A stretch of DNA of 64,000 nucleotides from Cristatella mucedo (Eukaryota > Bryozoa > Phylactolaemata > Cristatellidae), in NCBI GenBank assembly GCA_009760855.2, contig WPIO01000054.1:1586001-1650000 (forward strand), read 5' to 3'. The notes beneath the pieces are model-generated. The model ran no database searches. It worked only from the letters and a program-made list of their open reading frames with translations, and had not been told where the DNA came from. A program made the translations under genes and the position numbers. Positions 32,563 through 43,408 of this stretch are shown here, piece by piece (positions within the stretch are counted from its first letter, which is position 1; every line of letters starts with the position of its first letter).

Positions 32563-33398
32563 TTTAGAGCGCAATTGTCTAGAATGGTTCCGCGAGCGTT
32601 CCGCGCGGCGGCACTGGCGTGCACGGCGAAATGGCGCGACGCGATAGCTAGCGTGCGCGCGCGCGCGCGACGAGACACACTACGATACACGACAAGTATT
32701 GTAAAGGGGGCGGACAGCCTCCTTCGAGCAGCGGCCGCTGGCAGCCGCTGCTGTCGCTGCGACTACGCGCTGCGGAATGCGGACGCGCGCTGACGCGCGC
32801 GCTGCGGCGTCTGCATTAGAAACGCCGCAGCGCAAACACCGTAAAATGCAACACCGAAGCCCTTAGGTCTGGGGAGGCCCTCGTCCAACTTAACGAATGA
32901 GCAAACCCGGGGCAGGGGCGTGTGCTGAAACGTTTAAAACTCGCGCGGCGTAAATCAGCGCGCGACAGCGGCATTCGTCACAGAACATGCCGCCCCTGCA
33001 TCTCATGCCGCTTCGACCGGCAGCCTGGCGGTCCAGGGCCCCCTGCGTCACTTCCGCATTATCGCCGCGAGCCCGATAACGAAAAGTAAGAAAACTAGCC
33101 TGGCGGATGTGGCGACCGACCGTTCACTGCGGAGACGGCGGCTTAGTCAGGCTGCTCCTCGTGGCCTCGTGGGCCGGGTACCGGGCCGAAATTCAACTAG
33201 CTAGCTGCCTGCTTTTTCGCCTTTGGGAAGTGGTTAGTCGCCCGTGAAATTTCACGTATCCATGCACGTCTGCTGCGTGCAGCCGGAGGCGGCGATACGA
33301 GCGCGTCAGAAGGTCAGCGTTAGCGAGCCCATTTATTCCTAGCGCGACGTTGAGTAAGCTGGAGGCTGCTGGTGCGGCTGCGTCGTGCTGAATGTGGA
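32563..33398. other. GC-rich stretch with Z-DNA-like run and 12-bp hairpin
   Basis: An alternating gcgcgcgc run lies at 32651-32671. A perfect inverted repeat, gcgctgcggcgt (32799-32810) / acgccgcagcgc (32822-32833), encloses an 11-base loop. No gene is recognised. Confidence 0.6.
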
Positions 33399-33533
33399 AC
33401 TGGAACGAGTCGCGGCAGACCAACCGAACTCATATATCGGGAAATTCGAGCCTTGCTAGTAAGTTCCAGTCAAGTTTTAGAGCTAGTCACTCCACAAAGT
33501 CAGCATTGCTTCGGGTCGATGTAACGACCTACT
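33399..33533 (+). mobile_element. LINE-1 reverse-transcriptase fragment
   Basis: The translation reads, with changes, as the RT stretch that ends in ASKFQSSFRASHSTKSALLR. It joins directly at about 33533 to a part of LINE-1 that should lie upstream of it, so the order is rearranged. Confidence 0.8.
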
Positions 33534-34345
33534 TAGCCGATCGCTTCTCTCGATTCTTTGTGCACAAGATAGACAAGATCAGGGTGTCCATCCCTGCGAC
33601 GACCACACCCCAATCCCCTAGAATGCTGTTCCTCGGTTCCTGGCTGCACCTCAATGTCTGCATTTAAGCATGTCACAGGTGATCTCGTCCTGAAGTTCGT
33701 ATCCCAATCAAAGAAGACAACAAGTCCTCTGGACCCTATTCCTACCCAATGTCCTGCTCCTACGTTGTATTGATCTGCTGCTGACATGCTTAACTAACAT
33801 CATTACTATGTCATTAGCCTCAGGTCATGTCCCAGCACCTTTCAAAAAAGCTGTAGTCAGGCCGCTTCTCAAGAATGTGACGCTAGACCAAGAGAACTTG
33901 AGCAACTACCGCCCAGTCTCCCTTCTAACAATAATAAAAGTTATAATGCACTTCATGAAGCGCCCTCAGAGAACTCAATCTTTCTCTAGGCGCTTTACAT
34001 TTGCTGCAAAGGGAAGTGCAATTGAATGGTGAGTAATATCATGCTTGATAAACAAAACAAAATGAATAACATGGTTAGGGGTGACATGCACAGGGCCAGC
34101 ATGCAAATGTGGTTAGTGGATCTACCATTCCTATCAAAGACACTGGAACGGGTCGTGGCGGACCAGCTGAACTCATACATTGAAACTTCCAACCATGCTA
34201 GTAAGTTCCAGTCTGACTTTAGAGCTAATCACTCCACAGAGTGAGCATTGCTTAGGGTGTACAATGACCTACGTAGGAATGCACACATCGGTAGAGTGTC
34301 TTTGTTCTTTTTTCGTCTGCCCGATCTTTCGCTAGCCTTTTGATG
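33534..34345 (+). mobile_element. LINE-1 pre-RT and N-terminal RT, split by an insertion
   Basis: The order is: the pre-RT segment (ADRFSRFFVHKIDKI); the first RT block (SLASGHVPAPFKKAVVRPLL, then QENLSNYRPVS); then, after the insert at 33928-34120, PFLSKTLERVVADQLNSYIE, the HSTE segment and a damaged catalytic motif A (gatctttcgctagccttttg). Removing the insert restores the frame exactly between SLL and PFL. Stops elsewhere show the copy is dead. The palm motif with the catalytic aspartate pair is missing. Confidence 0.9.
33928..34120 (-). mobile_element. LINE-1 3'-end insertion inside another LINE-1
   Basis: This 193-bp minus-strand copy consists only of the 3' UTR, hairpin tail and short triplet tail. 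It is flanked by TCTA at 33924-33927 and 34121-34124, a probable 4-bp target-site duplication. It is therefore younger than the copy it splits. Confidence 0.85.
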
Positions 34346-34429
34346 CTTTCGATCACCCTGAGGGCCAAGGTCATTGGTCTGGTTCTTTCCCACGGCTCAG
34401 AGTCTCTCTCTCTATCTCTCTCCGAAGCT

Positions 34430-34516
34430 ACAATAAAAAAAATTATTTAATTTTTTAATTTTAATTTTTATTAAATTTTAATTAATTTAAATTTTTAATT
34501 TTTTTTTTAAATAAAG
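34430..34516. repeat. Pure A/T low-complexity tract
   Basis: About 85 bp without G or C, of aattttta-type motifs. A small CT run (34402-34424) precedes it. Confidence 0.95.
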
Positions 34517-35109
34517 GCTTTCGCTTATATCGGGTCGCAGCAGCCATCTTGCTGCGACCGAATGCAGCAAGTACGGCGAAACGCGCGCGCAAGCTCAAAG
34601 CCGGCGTTTCGGCGTTCGCGTTTGACCTCCAGAGCTTTGCCGCGTCTCCATAGAGGCTGCTGCTGATGATGTGGTCAGTGGCGAGAGTGGATAGCCCGAC
34701 ACTCTCAGCATGCATTCAGCCGCAGTGCCGCCGGAAAGCCAGCCGCTTTCTATGTTCTTTGTTCTCGCCTCCTGATGTGGAGCGCTCTCTCGTGCGTTCG
34801 TGTTCGCGAAGAATTCTTCCGAAAACCAAAGTTCTTGCGAACATCGTATAAGGAAAAGATACAGCTAAGACCTTTTTGAAGTTATTCTGATTATTATTTG
34901 ACCGTAACGCCGAAGAAATCACGTGCCTATGGATAGCTAAACGCTTATCGCTTCGGGCTGCTGGGTCTCCTGCGCCAGCGGCTGACTTTAGCTACGCCGG
35001 CGGCTAGTAACCTGTATGTTAGTTATGATCGTCACCAGCTGTTATCGCTTCATCTTCGTAGATAAAATGCATTCCTAGATACTAATGCTGTTTCTTAGGT
35101 TCGTGAACT
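34517..35109. other. Unassigned sequence upstream of LINE-1
   Basis: No gene is recognised. Short frames on both strands (61-77 codons) have no domain. Confidence 0.5.
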
Positions 35110-35249
35110 ATGGATAAACAAAAAGATAGCACCCCGGAGTCTCTGCGGTGGCCGGAACCGCCAGCTCAGACGCCGCCCGTTGGGTGGGAACTGCAAGCTG
35201 GGTACTCACTCGTTTGGTATTCCTAGCATTGTCTCGAACCGCTCAGCAA

Positions 35250-36078
35250 GCTCCCTCACATGCGTTTACTGTGAATCTCTCTAACTTGGTGGTCATCAGG
35301 CCTGTTATAACTCCATCGGCCAGACTTAACGCTTGCCTTTGGAATCCTCGCTCAATGTGCAATAAGCCTCTGGTAAAAAGCAACCTTATTTCTCAAAATG
35401 GTATCGACCTGCTCGCCTTAACTGAAACTTGGCTAAAATCGATAAACTGCCCGACAATTAAAGACGTGACCCCAACTGGGTTCTCATTCTTTCACACCCC
35501 TAGATCAATCAAAACTGCAGTTTTGAGCTGCTGTTATCGTGCGCTCGATATTCAACTTCAAGCCATTTGCAGTACCCTCGAAGCAGTCGTTAGAATCGAT
35601 TGTATTGGTCTCACCCAAAAACAAGCTACCGATAGTGGCAGTAGCCTATCGCTCACCAAGTACCAAATCCTATTTTATCTCAGATTTCTCAGATCTCATT
35701 TCGATTCTGTGTGAAAGAAATCAATCCTTCATCGTTATGGGTGATTTCAACGTTCGCTTTGATAACTTATCTGACGCCTTCAGCACTGAATTTCGTGCAT
35801 TGACTGACTCATTGTCTCTTGTGGTTCATGTGCATGGCCCTACTCACATCAGGGGTCACACACTCGACCAGATTTTCTCATGGAACTGCACTTTCTCATC
35901 ACCGAATCCTGCTTAACTAACCACATGGAGATTTCATTTAATCTACAGTGTTTTCCCACCTCCTCCTCTAAGATAACCTGTAAATCGAGAAACCTCAAGA
36001 CAATTGACATTGATGCTGTCCTTGCGAAAATATCTGCTTTGCCTCTGCTGCTCAGTCAGTCGTCCCTCCGATCTGTCA
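35250..36078 (+). pseudogene. LINE-1 apurinic-type endonuclease domain (broken)
   Basis: This domain nicks target DNA to start reverse transcription. Recognisable blocks are: NACLWNPRSMCNK; the catalytic glutamate block DLLALTETWL; the PTGFSFFHTPR block; the VAVAYRSPS block; the catalytic FIVMGDFNVRFD; and GPTHIRGHTLDQIF. A shift between frames occurs around 35540, and a stop at about 35914 precedes the ITESCLTNHMEISF block, which corresponds to the region of the last catalytic histidine. Confidence 0.85.
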
Positions 36079-36089
36079 TCATTGGTTGA

Positions 36090-36898
36090 GAGCAACAACT
36101 AATTCTCTCAACTCACTTGCTGCATGTATTAAGGACATCTGCACATGGATGGCAGCAAATTTTCTAAAACTAAACGATGATAAAACTAACTTACAAGTAT
36201 TGGGCAAACCCAGTGTGATTCAGAAATTGAAAAGGCTGACGCTCAAAATTGGCTCCGCCAGCTTATCTCTTGTTGCATCAGCTCGAAATCTTGGTGTCGT
36301 GTTTCAAAGCGACTTCTCGTTAGACGACCACATCAGCTGTAAAATCAAGTCAGCTTACTTTCAGCTACATAACGTTGCTAAAATTTGGGCTCTTTTAGAT
36401 AAGGATACCACGTCTAAGTTGGTCCATGCATTTGTGACAACCCGTCTTGACTTCTTTAACTCACTGCTTGCTGGCCTACCGGCGTGTGCAATCAGGCGAT
36501 TACAGCCGATGCAAAACTCTGCAGCTAGGCTTGTCTGTCGTGAGCGTCACAGTTGCCTAGTCAAACCACTTCTCGCCGACCTCCACTGGCTACCAGTCAA
36601 GCAACGCATTGACTTCAAGGTTATGCCGCTCACTTTTAGGTCACATCATTCTTTGGCTCCAGCGTATCTCTCAGATCTATTCCCCCACGAGGCCAAGCAT
36701 TGTGCCACCCGCTTTTCGCCAACATTTTACCAATACCTTGTACAAACCTCAAATCCTTTGGAGACCGTGCCTTTAGTTCATATGCTCCCAAAGCCTGGAA
36801 CTCCCTCCCGAATTGCGTCAGAACATCCCCTGACTTGACCACATTTAAGAAGAACTTGAAAACACACTTATTTAGGACAGCATTTAGTGGGTCCCTGT
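36090..36898 (+). pseudogene. LINE-1 reverse transcriptase, C-terminal part
   Basis: The frame opens just after the deletion point, inside the palm-to-thumb region (WMAANFLKLNDDKTNLQVLG). It continues through ARNLGVVFQSDFSLDDHISC, the thumb-like LLAGLPACAIRRLQPMQNSA and DLHWLPVKQRIDFKV, then YAPKAWNSLP, to a stop at about 36900 after one frame change near 36750. It carries no catalytic aspartate pair, so it cannot polymerise DNA. Confidence 0.88.
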
Positions 36899-37314
36899 GA
36901 TTCGTCATTGATGTGCTTATGTGTGCTGACACTGTGCATGCTGCCACTAACCACATTTGCATGCTGAACCTGTGCACGTCAGCCCTAACCATATTATTCA
37001 TGTTGTTTATCAAGCATGATATTACTCAACATTCAATCGAATTTCTATTTGCAGCAAATGTAAAGCACCTAGAAATAGATTGAGTTCCTTGAGGGTGTTT
37101 TATCAAGTGCATTACTTTTATTATTATTATTATAGCTGAGCTAGCCTCCGAAAGGGGGGAGGTAATCCTGAAGCTACATGTGCAACTCCTCTGCCATAGC
37201 CACGACGACCGTGCAAGCGTCACGCACGGTGGAAGAGTGACCGACGATTTTTGAGCAATCGTCAGCGCACAGCTGCAGCGAATTCGGCTCCCCTTGGGCA
37301 GCACGAGGCGAAGC

Positions 37315-37450
37315 TCGTAGGCTGAATTGCGAGGCTGAATTGCGTAGGCTGAATTGCGAGGCTGAATTGCGTAGGCTGAATTGTGAAAGCTGAATTTCGT
37401 AGGCTGAATTGCATTGGCTGAATTTCGTAGGCTGAATTGCGAGGCGATTG
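37315..37450. repeat. 13-14-bp minisatellite
   Basis: About nine copies of gtaggctgaattgc and shorter gaggctgaattgc. The two unit types alternate at first, then decay. The minus frame reads repeating QFSLRNSAYAIQP-like peptides as an artefact. Confidence 0.9.
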
Positions 37451-37680
37451 GTTGACAGTCAAAGGATAGTATATGGTCGAAGTATAGCACCCGTGCATTC
37501 TGCCACCGCCGTCCGCCAGCATCTGACCAGCTGACCTACTGTTACGCTGGGCTGCCTACCCTGGGCTGCTTCCGGGCACGTGTCGGGGCGCCAGCGAGAA
37601 ACAGGCAAGCAATCCTGCCCTCAATCTCTCCCTCCCCTTCCCACCCCACGGGATTGATCCGATCTTGCAATTCCGCCAAG

Positions 37681-37821
37681 CGTTCGCTCGGAGCAATCGG
37701 AAGCGTGCACACCGGAAGCTGCTGGGAGCAGCGCTCTTTCTGCGAAAGCTGCTACATATCACGGGAATGTGAGGGAATCGCTGTGATCAAATGCCGCATA
37801 CACTTGGGTGAAAGCGCTCAG
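37681..37821 (+). CDS. Candidate exon: cysteine-rich, 47 codons
   Basis: The acceptor ends a pyrimidine-rich run (ccttcccacc, later ttccgccaag) and the donor is gtaaga at 37822. The 141 bases are open, with both ends in phase 0. The peptide contains SCWEQRSFCESCYISRECEG and a fifth cysteine nine residues later. The spacing (C-x6-C-x2-C-x5-C) suggests a small disulfide-bonded or zinc-binding module, but I cannot name a family. No adjoining exon is identified. Confidence 0.4.
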
Positions 37822-38520
37822 GTAAGAGCGAGGAGGGAAGAGCGCATTCTAAATTGAGTTGCACTGGACTGTGCTGGCCGTACCATCGTCGTCAGTAAGC
37901 AAAGTGTACCGTCGTGGGTTTCCGTCTGAAGCTTTGCTAACCCACTAGAAGTTGCAGACTTGATGTGACGAACGTTCAGCAGCGAGCTGAAAGCTAATGC
38001 CAGTATGAGGGCGGCCATGAACACCGTTAGAGGCGATAGAAATAAGAGTTGCCGGAGAAAATTATGAAAGTAGCACGCATCAACAAGAAACCTTCAAAAA
38101 GTTTAAGAGTAGAGAATTGGTGTCAAAATCGTCTCATCAGAATCGTACAAGAAACTTCTTGAAGTCTTGATGTTGAAGTTTCTGTTGAAAAATATTATAA
38201 CATTAACTGCTAATTAATGGATCAAATGGACTAAAAGATGGCCAAGAAGTATTCGACACAAATTCTGAGCGATTCGCGGCCGGGCCAAAGCCTCGGTGGC
38301 CAGCGAACCAATCAGTATGTTGCCCAAGACTCGGACTCGCTTGCGAATGATCGACTGAAAGCCCAATCAGATCTCTCCCTCTCACTTAATCTGCACCTCA
38401 GTAGTCATCTCTATTGTAGCCATACTTCAGTCCTGCATGGCTGTGAAGTTTATCGGTTTAGTCTGTCAAAATAAACGCTAGACGCTTCGGATGGAAGCTG
38501 AGAAGATAAGCACATTGTTA
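37822..38520. other. Unassigned sequence
   Basis: No recognised gene. A 78-codon plus frame at 38238-38474 has no domain. Confidence 0.5.
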
Positions 38521-38524
38521 TGCA

Positions 38525-38582
<58 letters not shown>

Positions 38583-38820
38583 GCATATATATATAAGTAT
38601 TATAATATATTATAATATAAATAAATGCATACATAAAATAAAAAAAAATACATAAAATTAAATAATTTAAATAAATAAGTGCACAAATTGAATGCATAAA
38701 TATATGCATAAATTTATTTGAATTGCGCATATATATATATATATATATATTATACATAACAATATATATGTACAGCATATTTATTTGTGTGCGTAAATAT
38801 TTACATATCGTGTATAAATT
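38521..38820. repeat. AT-rich block with (TA)n runs
   Basis: TA runs at 38527-38580 and 38731-38751 surround A/T-rich imperfect repeats of aaataaatgcata. Confidence 0.9.
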
Positions 38821-39473
38821 TTAATTGCCACGGTAACAACTGTCGACCGAGAGGCATTGATACTCTGTAGAGTTGGGTTTTGACTGGATTTTGAGTTTCA
38901 AGTTTTGAGCTCAAATTTCTCGTGTACGATAACAAATGTGGGACAATTACAATTTATTAGATGAAGTCTCCTAATGGACACAATGCATGAACAATGTTTT
39001 AGAAACGGTAGTAGGAGGACTATTATCAGAGCAGCACCTTAGTTATACCTAAAGCTATTACAGAAAGTTCATTGATTTCAGGCATGCTGTGAGAGACCCT
39101 ATTGGTTGTAGTTATTTCTGTCGTTAACATTTCATCTGTACCACATATATATCTGTAGATGTTACAAGTCCAACTAGCTCGTTGGCACAGAAGCACCTAA
39201 ACTTCGGAGCATTCGTCCGCAATTCTTGCAACGCCACGATAACGTTTCTCCTGCTGCCGTCTTTGGTACTTCGCCTCTCGCCGTCTTTTTACGGCGTTTT
39301 ATCTGCGCGGCCTCAACTCGCTCAACTTCAACTCGCTATTCAGCTGCAGATCTTTGAGAGAGCAGCACAGTTCTCGCTAGCGTACCACCATCGCCGCACA
39401 GTCCAAGTGGTTCGGAGCTGCAGACGGCGATCGGTCTGCACGCGCTAATTGTTACGGCCCCTGGACGAGCTTA
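38821..39473. other. Unassigned; possible 5' region of the next candidate gene
   Basis: The stretch shifts from AT-rich to GC-richer at about 39200. No TATA box or initiator is convincing. An 88-codon frame at 39182-39448 has no domain. Confidence 0.4.
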
Positions 39474-40468
39474 ATGGATCAGTCGCAGCGTCGCGTCGAG
39501 GAGGTCAGTACTCGGCTAAGCGTTGCCTCGCTGCCAACGCAGCTCGCGCCGAAAGCTACCGATTGAAAGCTCTCGGATCTGATTTGATCCTAATTTGCAA
39601 GTATCCACGCAGGCTGCCCTTCAAGTGGACGGACAGGAAACGCAAACGGTGGGAGCATCGACCTACAAAGAAAGTATAGGGCGGACGCGAACGGGAGCAG
39701 CCAAAGCCAAGTACTTAGCGCAAATGGCGGCTTCCATTGACAGCATCGTGACTCGGTCAACTACGGGGTACTTCCAGGGTGAGTTGCCTGCGATCGATTG
39801 AAATCGGAACGTTGGCACGTGCACCTGCCGCCGTTATCACCGCGTCGCGCGACATCAAGTGTCGCGTATCGCTCGCCTGGAGGCGCCTCTCGGTATTACG
39901 TCGTTTCGAGTTCAGGAATTGCAGCAGATTTTGGTTAATTGAGCCCCCGCCCCAGGGTAATCATAACAACCATTTGCCTGGGATCGATCCATGAATACTA
40001 ACGTAAATACGAAATAATAACCAGACAGAATTGCCATCACCCGATTAAAAAATAGTCGTGTTTAATCGACTGCGACTATCCGGCGTCGCCCTAGTGGACC
40101 ATTGCCACTACAAAGTGAGTCGGTGCTAATTTACTCAGCGACAGTCACGTGACTACCGCGGAGGCTTCATCGCCAGTGTCCCATGGATTGTTTGCCCCGA
40201 AGTTCCGAGCTCAACTCCTTCTGGAGGTAGGACACTAACTTAATGCCACTGATTCTAAGCAAAAAAAGTGCGTTCAGCAACCTCTACGCGCTTCTGTTCC
40301 AATGCAATTAATTTTTGATGACCGTGACTTTAAATGGGATGATTCACCCAACATGAGGCGGAATCATGGGGCGATGTGGCTTTGTCTCCCCCGTCCCCAC
40401 ATCGGGACAGCTACTTTGGCCTACGACTGCCGAACATTAACGCCAAGGACGATGATTATGAGTCGCTG
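39474..40468 (+). CDS. Candidate host gene, first four exons
   Basis: A phase-consistent chain can be read. Exon 1 (39474-39503) starts MDQSQRRVEE and ends at donor gtcagt. Exon 2 (39613-39778, after acceptor tccacgcag) is open for 55 codons, includes YKESIGRTRTGAAKAKYLAQ, and ends at donor gtgagt. Exon 3 (40177-40226, after ttcatcgccag) ends in FRAQLLLE at donor gtagga. Exon 4 (40278-40468, after gtgcgttcag) begins QPLRASVPMQLIFDDRDFKW and ends at gtgagt. Intron 3 is only 51 bp but contains a branch-like actaac. A different frame of exon 4 (GLRLPNINAKDDDYESL) looks more protein-like near its end, so a frameshift or an unseen small intron is possible. No family is recognised. Later exons are not found before the CT tract at 41 kb. 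Confidence 0.4.
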
Positions 40469-40577
40469 GTGAGTTCGTGTCGAAAAAACCAAGACTATGA
40501 GCCGTAGTTTTTAATTACTTGCGAGTTCACCCTAGTAATACAGGTATTATATAAATACGTATACGTGAAATATAATT

Positions 40578-40748
40578 GTATTTACAATGTACTTATATAC
40601 GTGTGTATATTACCGTATATAAATAATTTTGCGGATCCTCCATCCCGTAGATGAAAATCCTGGCTCCTCCGCAGGAATAAGTATTTATAATGTACTTAAA
40701 TACTATTTATAATGTACTTACATAGTATTTACAATGTACTTACATATG
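40578..40748. repeat. 22-23-bp repeat, four copies
   Basis: Three adjacent copies of tatttataatgtacttaaat lie at 40682-40748, with one separate copy at 40578-40603. Confidence 0.8.
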
Positions 40749-40971
40749 TCCGCAGTAATAAGTCCTGGCTTCAACAAAGAGAGACTGCATCTGGCCTGGC
40801 CGGCCTGCCGATCTATTGGACAGTGCTTGCGATAAGGCCACCGATCTGGGACCGCACGCAAAACTTTGGCCGCCTCATTATTTTCATTCACCGTATTTCT
40901 CTCAGCTTCAAGCGTCGCCGACATCTGGGTCAAAGCAGTGACTCTGCTGTGCTTGTTGAACTGCTGTCACC

Positions 40972-41252
<281 letters not shown>

Positions 41253-41365
41253 TTTCAACTTTTCCGAGACTGCCATCCCAAATCTGTGCGGGACGATCGC
41301 TAAACCCTTTACCGGCGTAACTTGGTGACAAAGTGCTTCATGGCCGATGTGAGCCAAGGTGCTCT

Positions 41366-41474
41366 GCTGTAGACTTCCTGCACTGCAGACTTGCTACACT
41401 GCAGACTTCCTGCACTTCAGACTTCCTACACTGCAGACTTCCTTCACTGCAGACTTCCTGCACTGCAGACTTGG
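41366..41474. repeat. 16-bp minisatellite, seven copies
   Basis: Units of ctgcagacttcctgca lie head to tail with single-base changes. CTGCAG is kept in most. Confidence 0.95.
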
Positions 41475-43358
41475 CATTCTCCCTCCCGCCTGGGCACAAC
41501 TCGGTGCAAAAGCTGCTGGCGGTGCGATCCCGCGAATCTAATCTTGTAGGATAATTTCCACCACAACCTTTCCAAATTGGTTATACACACCACTTAAATG
41601 ACGACGTCTGGACGGATTTTACATATCAGCACTCTCCATACCCAACCACTTTCGAACGTGACAGCTTGCCCGGTGCTCGTCTAGCTCAATAGGTTCTCGA
41701 GTGGATGCACAACTATCGACATTCGGGGCAGCGTTCGAGGCAGAGGCCGTGTTGGTTGCATCGCCGCACGCAATACTTCCCACACAAAGAGACTGCACCA
41801 GCCATCAATGCCACGAAAGAAGCCGCCACCCTCAGTTCTTGCGCCAACTCTCAATCACAAACCTGTCAGTAGCGAGTTGTTTACCACCAGGTATTCACCA
41901 ACGTTGTGCGGTACCTTTCAACCACCGAGCACCGTTTACGGAGCACGCCCGTCCCCTATAGTAAAGGCTACGGCGGCGGTTCACGCGATCTGCTTAGAAA
42001 CCATCTGACCGCGCATTCGACCGCGCATTCCTCCGCGCACGAGTCGCAGCGCCGCTGACCTGGCTGGATGCCAGCGGACACGGTGGACGGTGATGTCACC
42101 CGGTAAACGCCCCGCGTGTGAGTTCAACACCGATGCTGAGCTGTTGACACACCCGTTACTTTCCGAGCTGCACTGTGCATGACCATTTCCATGGCAACCG
42201 ACGCGAGCAGTATCGGAGAACCGGCGCGTCTCGTATGTATAACTAAATTGAGTGGTTTCGAAGCGTCAGTTAACTGGCCGTGGTGGCGAGGCTTGTTTAA
42301 AGGTTAGTTTAGCATTCCGCGAGGACGCCTTTAGTTTTCCCTCGCGCCAAGCACGAGCCAGAGCCGCTTTCGTCACCGCATGTCACCGAGCTGCGACGTA
42401 ATTGCTAAGCGACGTCAGGCCAGGATCGTACTCAGATCGGTCGTCTCTCCGTGCATGCCGTTCTCGTGGCGTCTCCAGCTTACGCCGGCTTGCTCCATGC
42501 GTACCCGAATTTCCCGAGGATTCTAACCCACTGAATCGCCGAGCTAATCTTAGCGTTTCCCCTATGCACACGCGATCTAAAGAAAGCTGTTAAATCAGCT
42601 AGCATGTTTTTTAATTCACCGTGATTAATATTACCATTTGAATAATTTTAAGTTGAAAGCCACACGAAGTTTAACATATCCAACTATTCTTGCCATTTTT
42701 AGGTCTCTGGACAGGTACGGCGAGTTAAAACGACCGCCAAAGCATTCTGGTTACATCCCATTAAAGTTTAATGAACATGGTACTAAGTCTGCGTAATGTT
42801 TAAAAGTTTTAGTATTTTGTCAATCTAAATATTGCTTAGCACTGTCATAACCTAAGTACAATACTAGCAACCGTTATTGCCAAATTTTGACAAGCTCCAC
42901 TATCTTGATGTAATCAATGTCATCCTCGTAATCGCTTGCTGCGAACGAGAAATTGGCTGAAATAAATATAGTGTGAGACTCAAACCAATGCTATTTGTAT
43001 AGTTTTATTGATATTGATTAACCCTAGATAAGTGGAAACTGGTAAGAGTCACGGTGTCACCCACCCTTCAATTACTTAAAAAACTGGTTGCAGTCCCGTT
43101 GCAGCAGTGTCAGTTAAAAGGTACTCCAAAATTTAAGTGACTAGAAAGAGATTATAGTTAGTGATAACTCTCTGAACAATTTAGAAGTTTAGTTTATTTA
43201 AAGTTTACCCGTAGGACTGAGAGTAAGAAATTTTGCCTTAAGTGGGAGCAATTCTTCTGATTTAACAGCTTTCCCCTATGCACATGCGATGGGGAAACGC
43301 AACGGAAAATCTCTCCCTTTGCACTGAGAGCGATGTGGGGTTTGAGCACGCTAAGTAA
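41475..43358. other. Unassigned sequence
   Basis: About 1.9 kb holding only short frames on both strands and no named repeat. A possible broken LINE tail (aaagagattatag, then aactctctgaac) lies at about 43140-43180. Confidence 0.45.
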
Positions 43359-43408
43359 GCGGTCCGAGAAAGTCTCTCAGGCTAAGTAAGCTCGCTTTCT
43401 CGGACCGC
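43359..43408. repeat. 14-bp inverted repeat (hairpin) with direct repeat
   Basis: gcggtccgagaaag (43359-43372) and ctttctcggaccgc (43395-43408) are perfect reverse complements with a 22-base loop. The 11-base gctaagtaagc occurs just before the left arm (43350-43360) and again inside the loop (43381-43391). Confidence 0.9.

Larger units (their letters stand above)
35110..37134 (+). mobile_element. LINE-1: largest copy, internal deletion
   Basis: This 2-kb non-LTR retrotransposon carries the endonuclease domain, the C-terminal half of the reverse transcriptase, the 3' UTR and the tail. The tail (aaagcacctagaaatagatt, then gagttcctt and ttatcaagtgc) ends in (TTA)n at 37134. The middle, including the first RT blocks and the catalytic palm motif, is absent at about 36075-36090. 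The family type (L2/CR1-like) is inferred from the RT C-terminus and from a hairpin/triplet tail instead of poly(A). The element is immobile in its present form. Confidence 0.9.

Noticed and set aside
40098-40117. A 20-base microexon in the 39.5-40.5 kb gene candidate
   Set aside because: It would leave an intron of only 24 bases before the next acceptor, and reading through gives an early stop.
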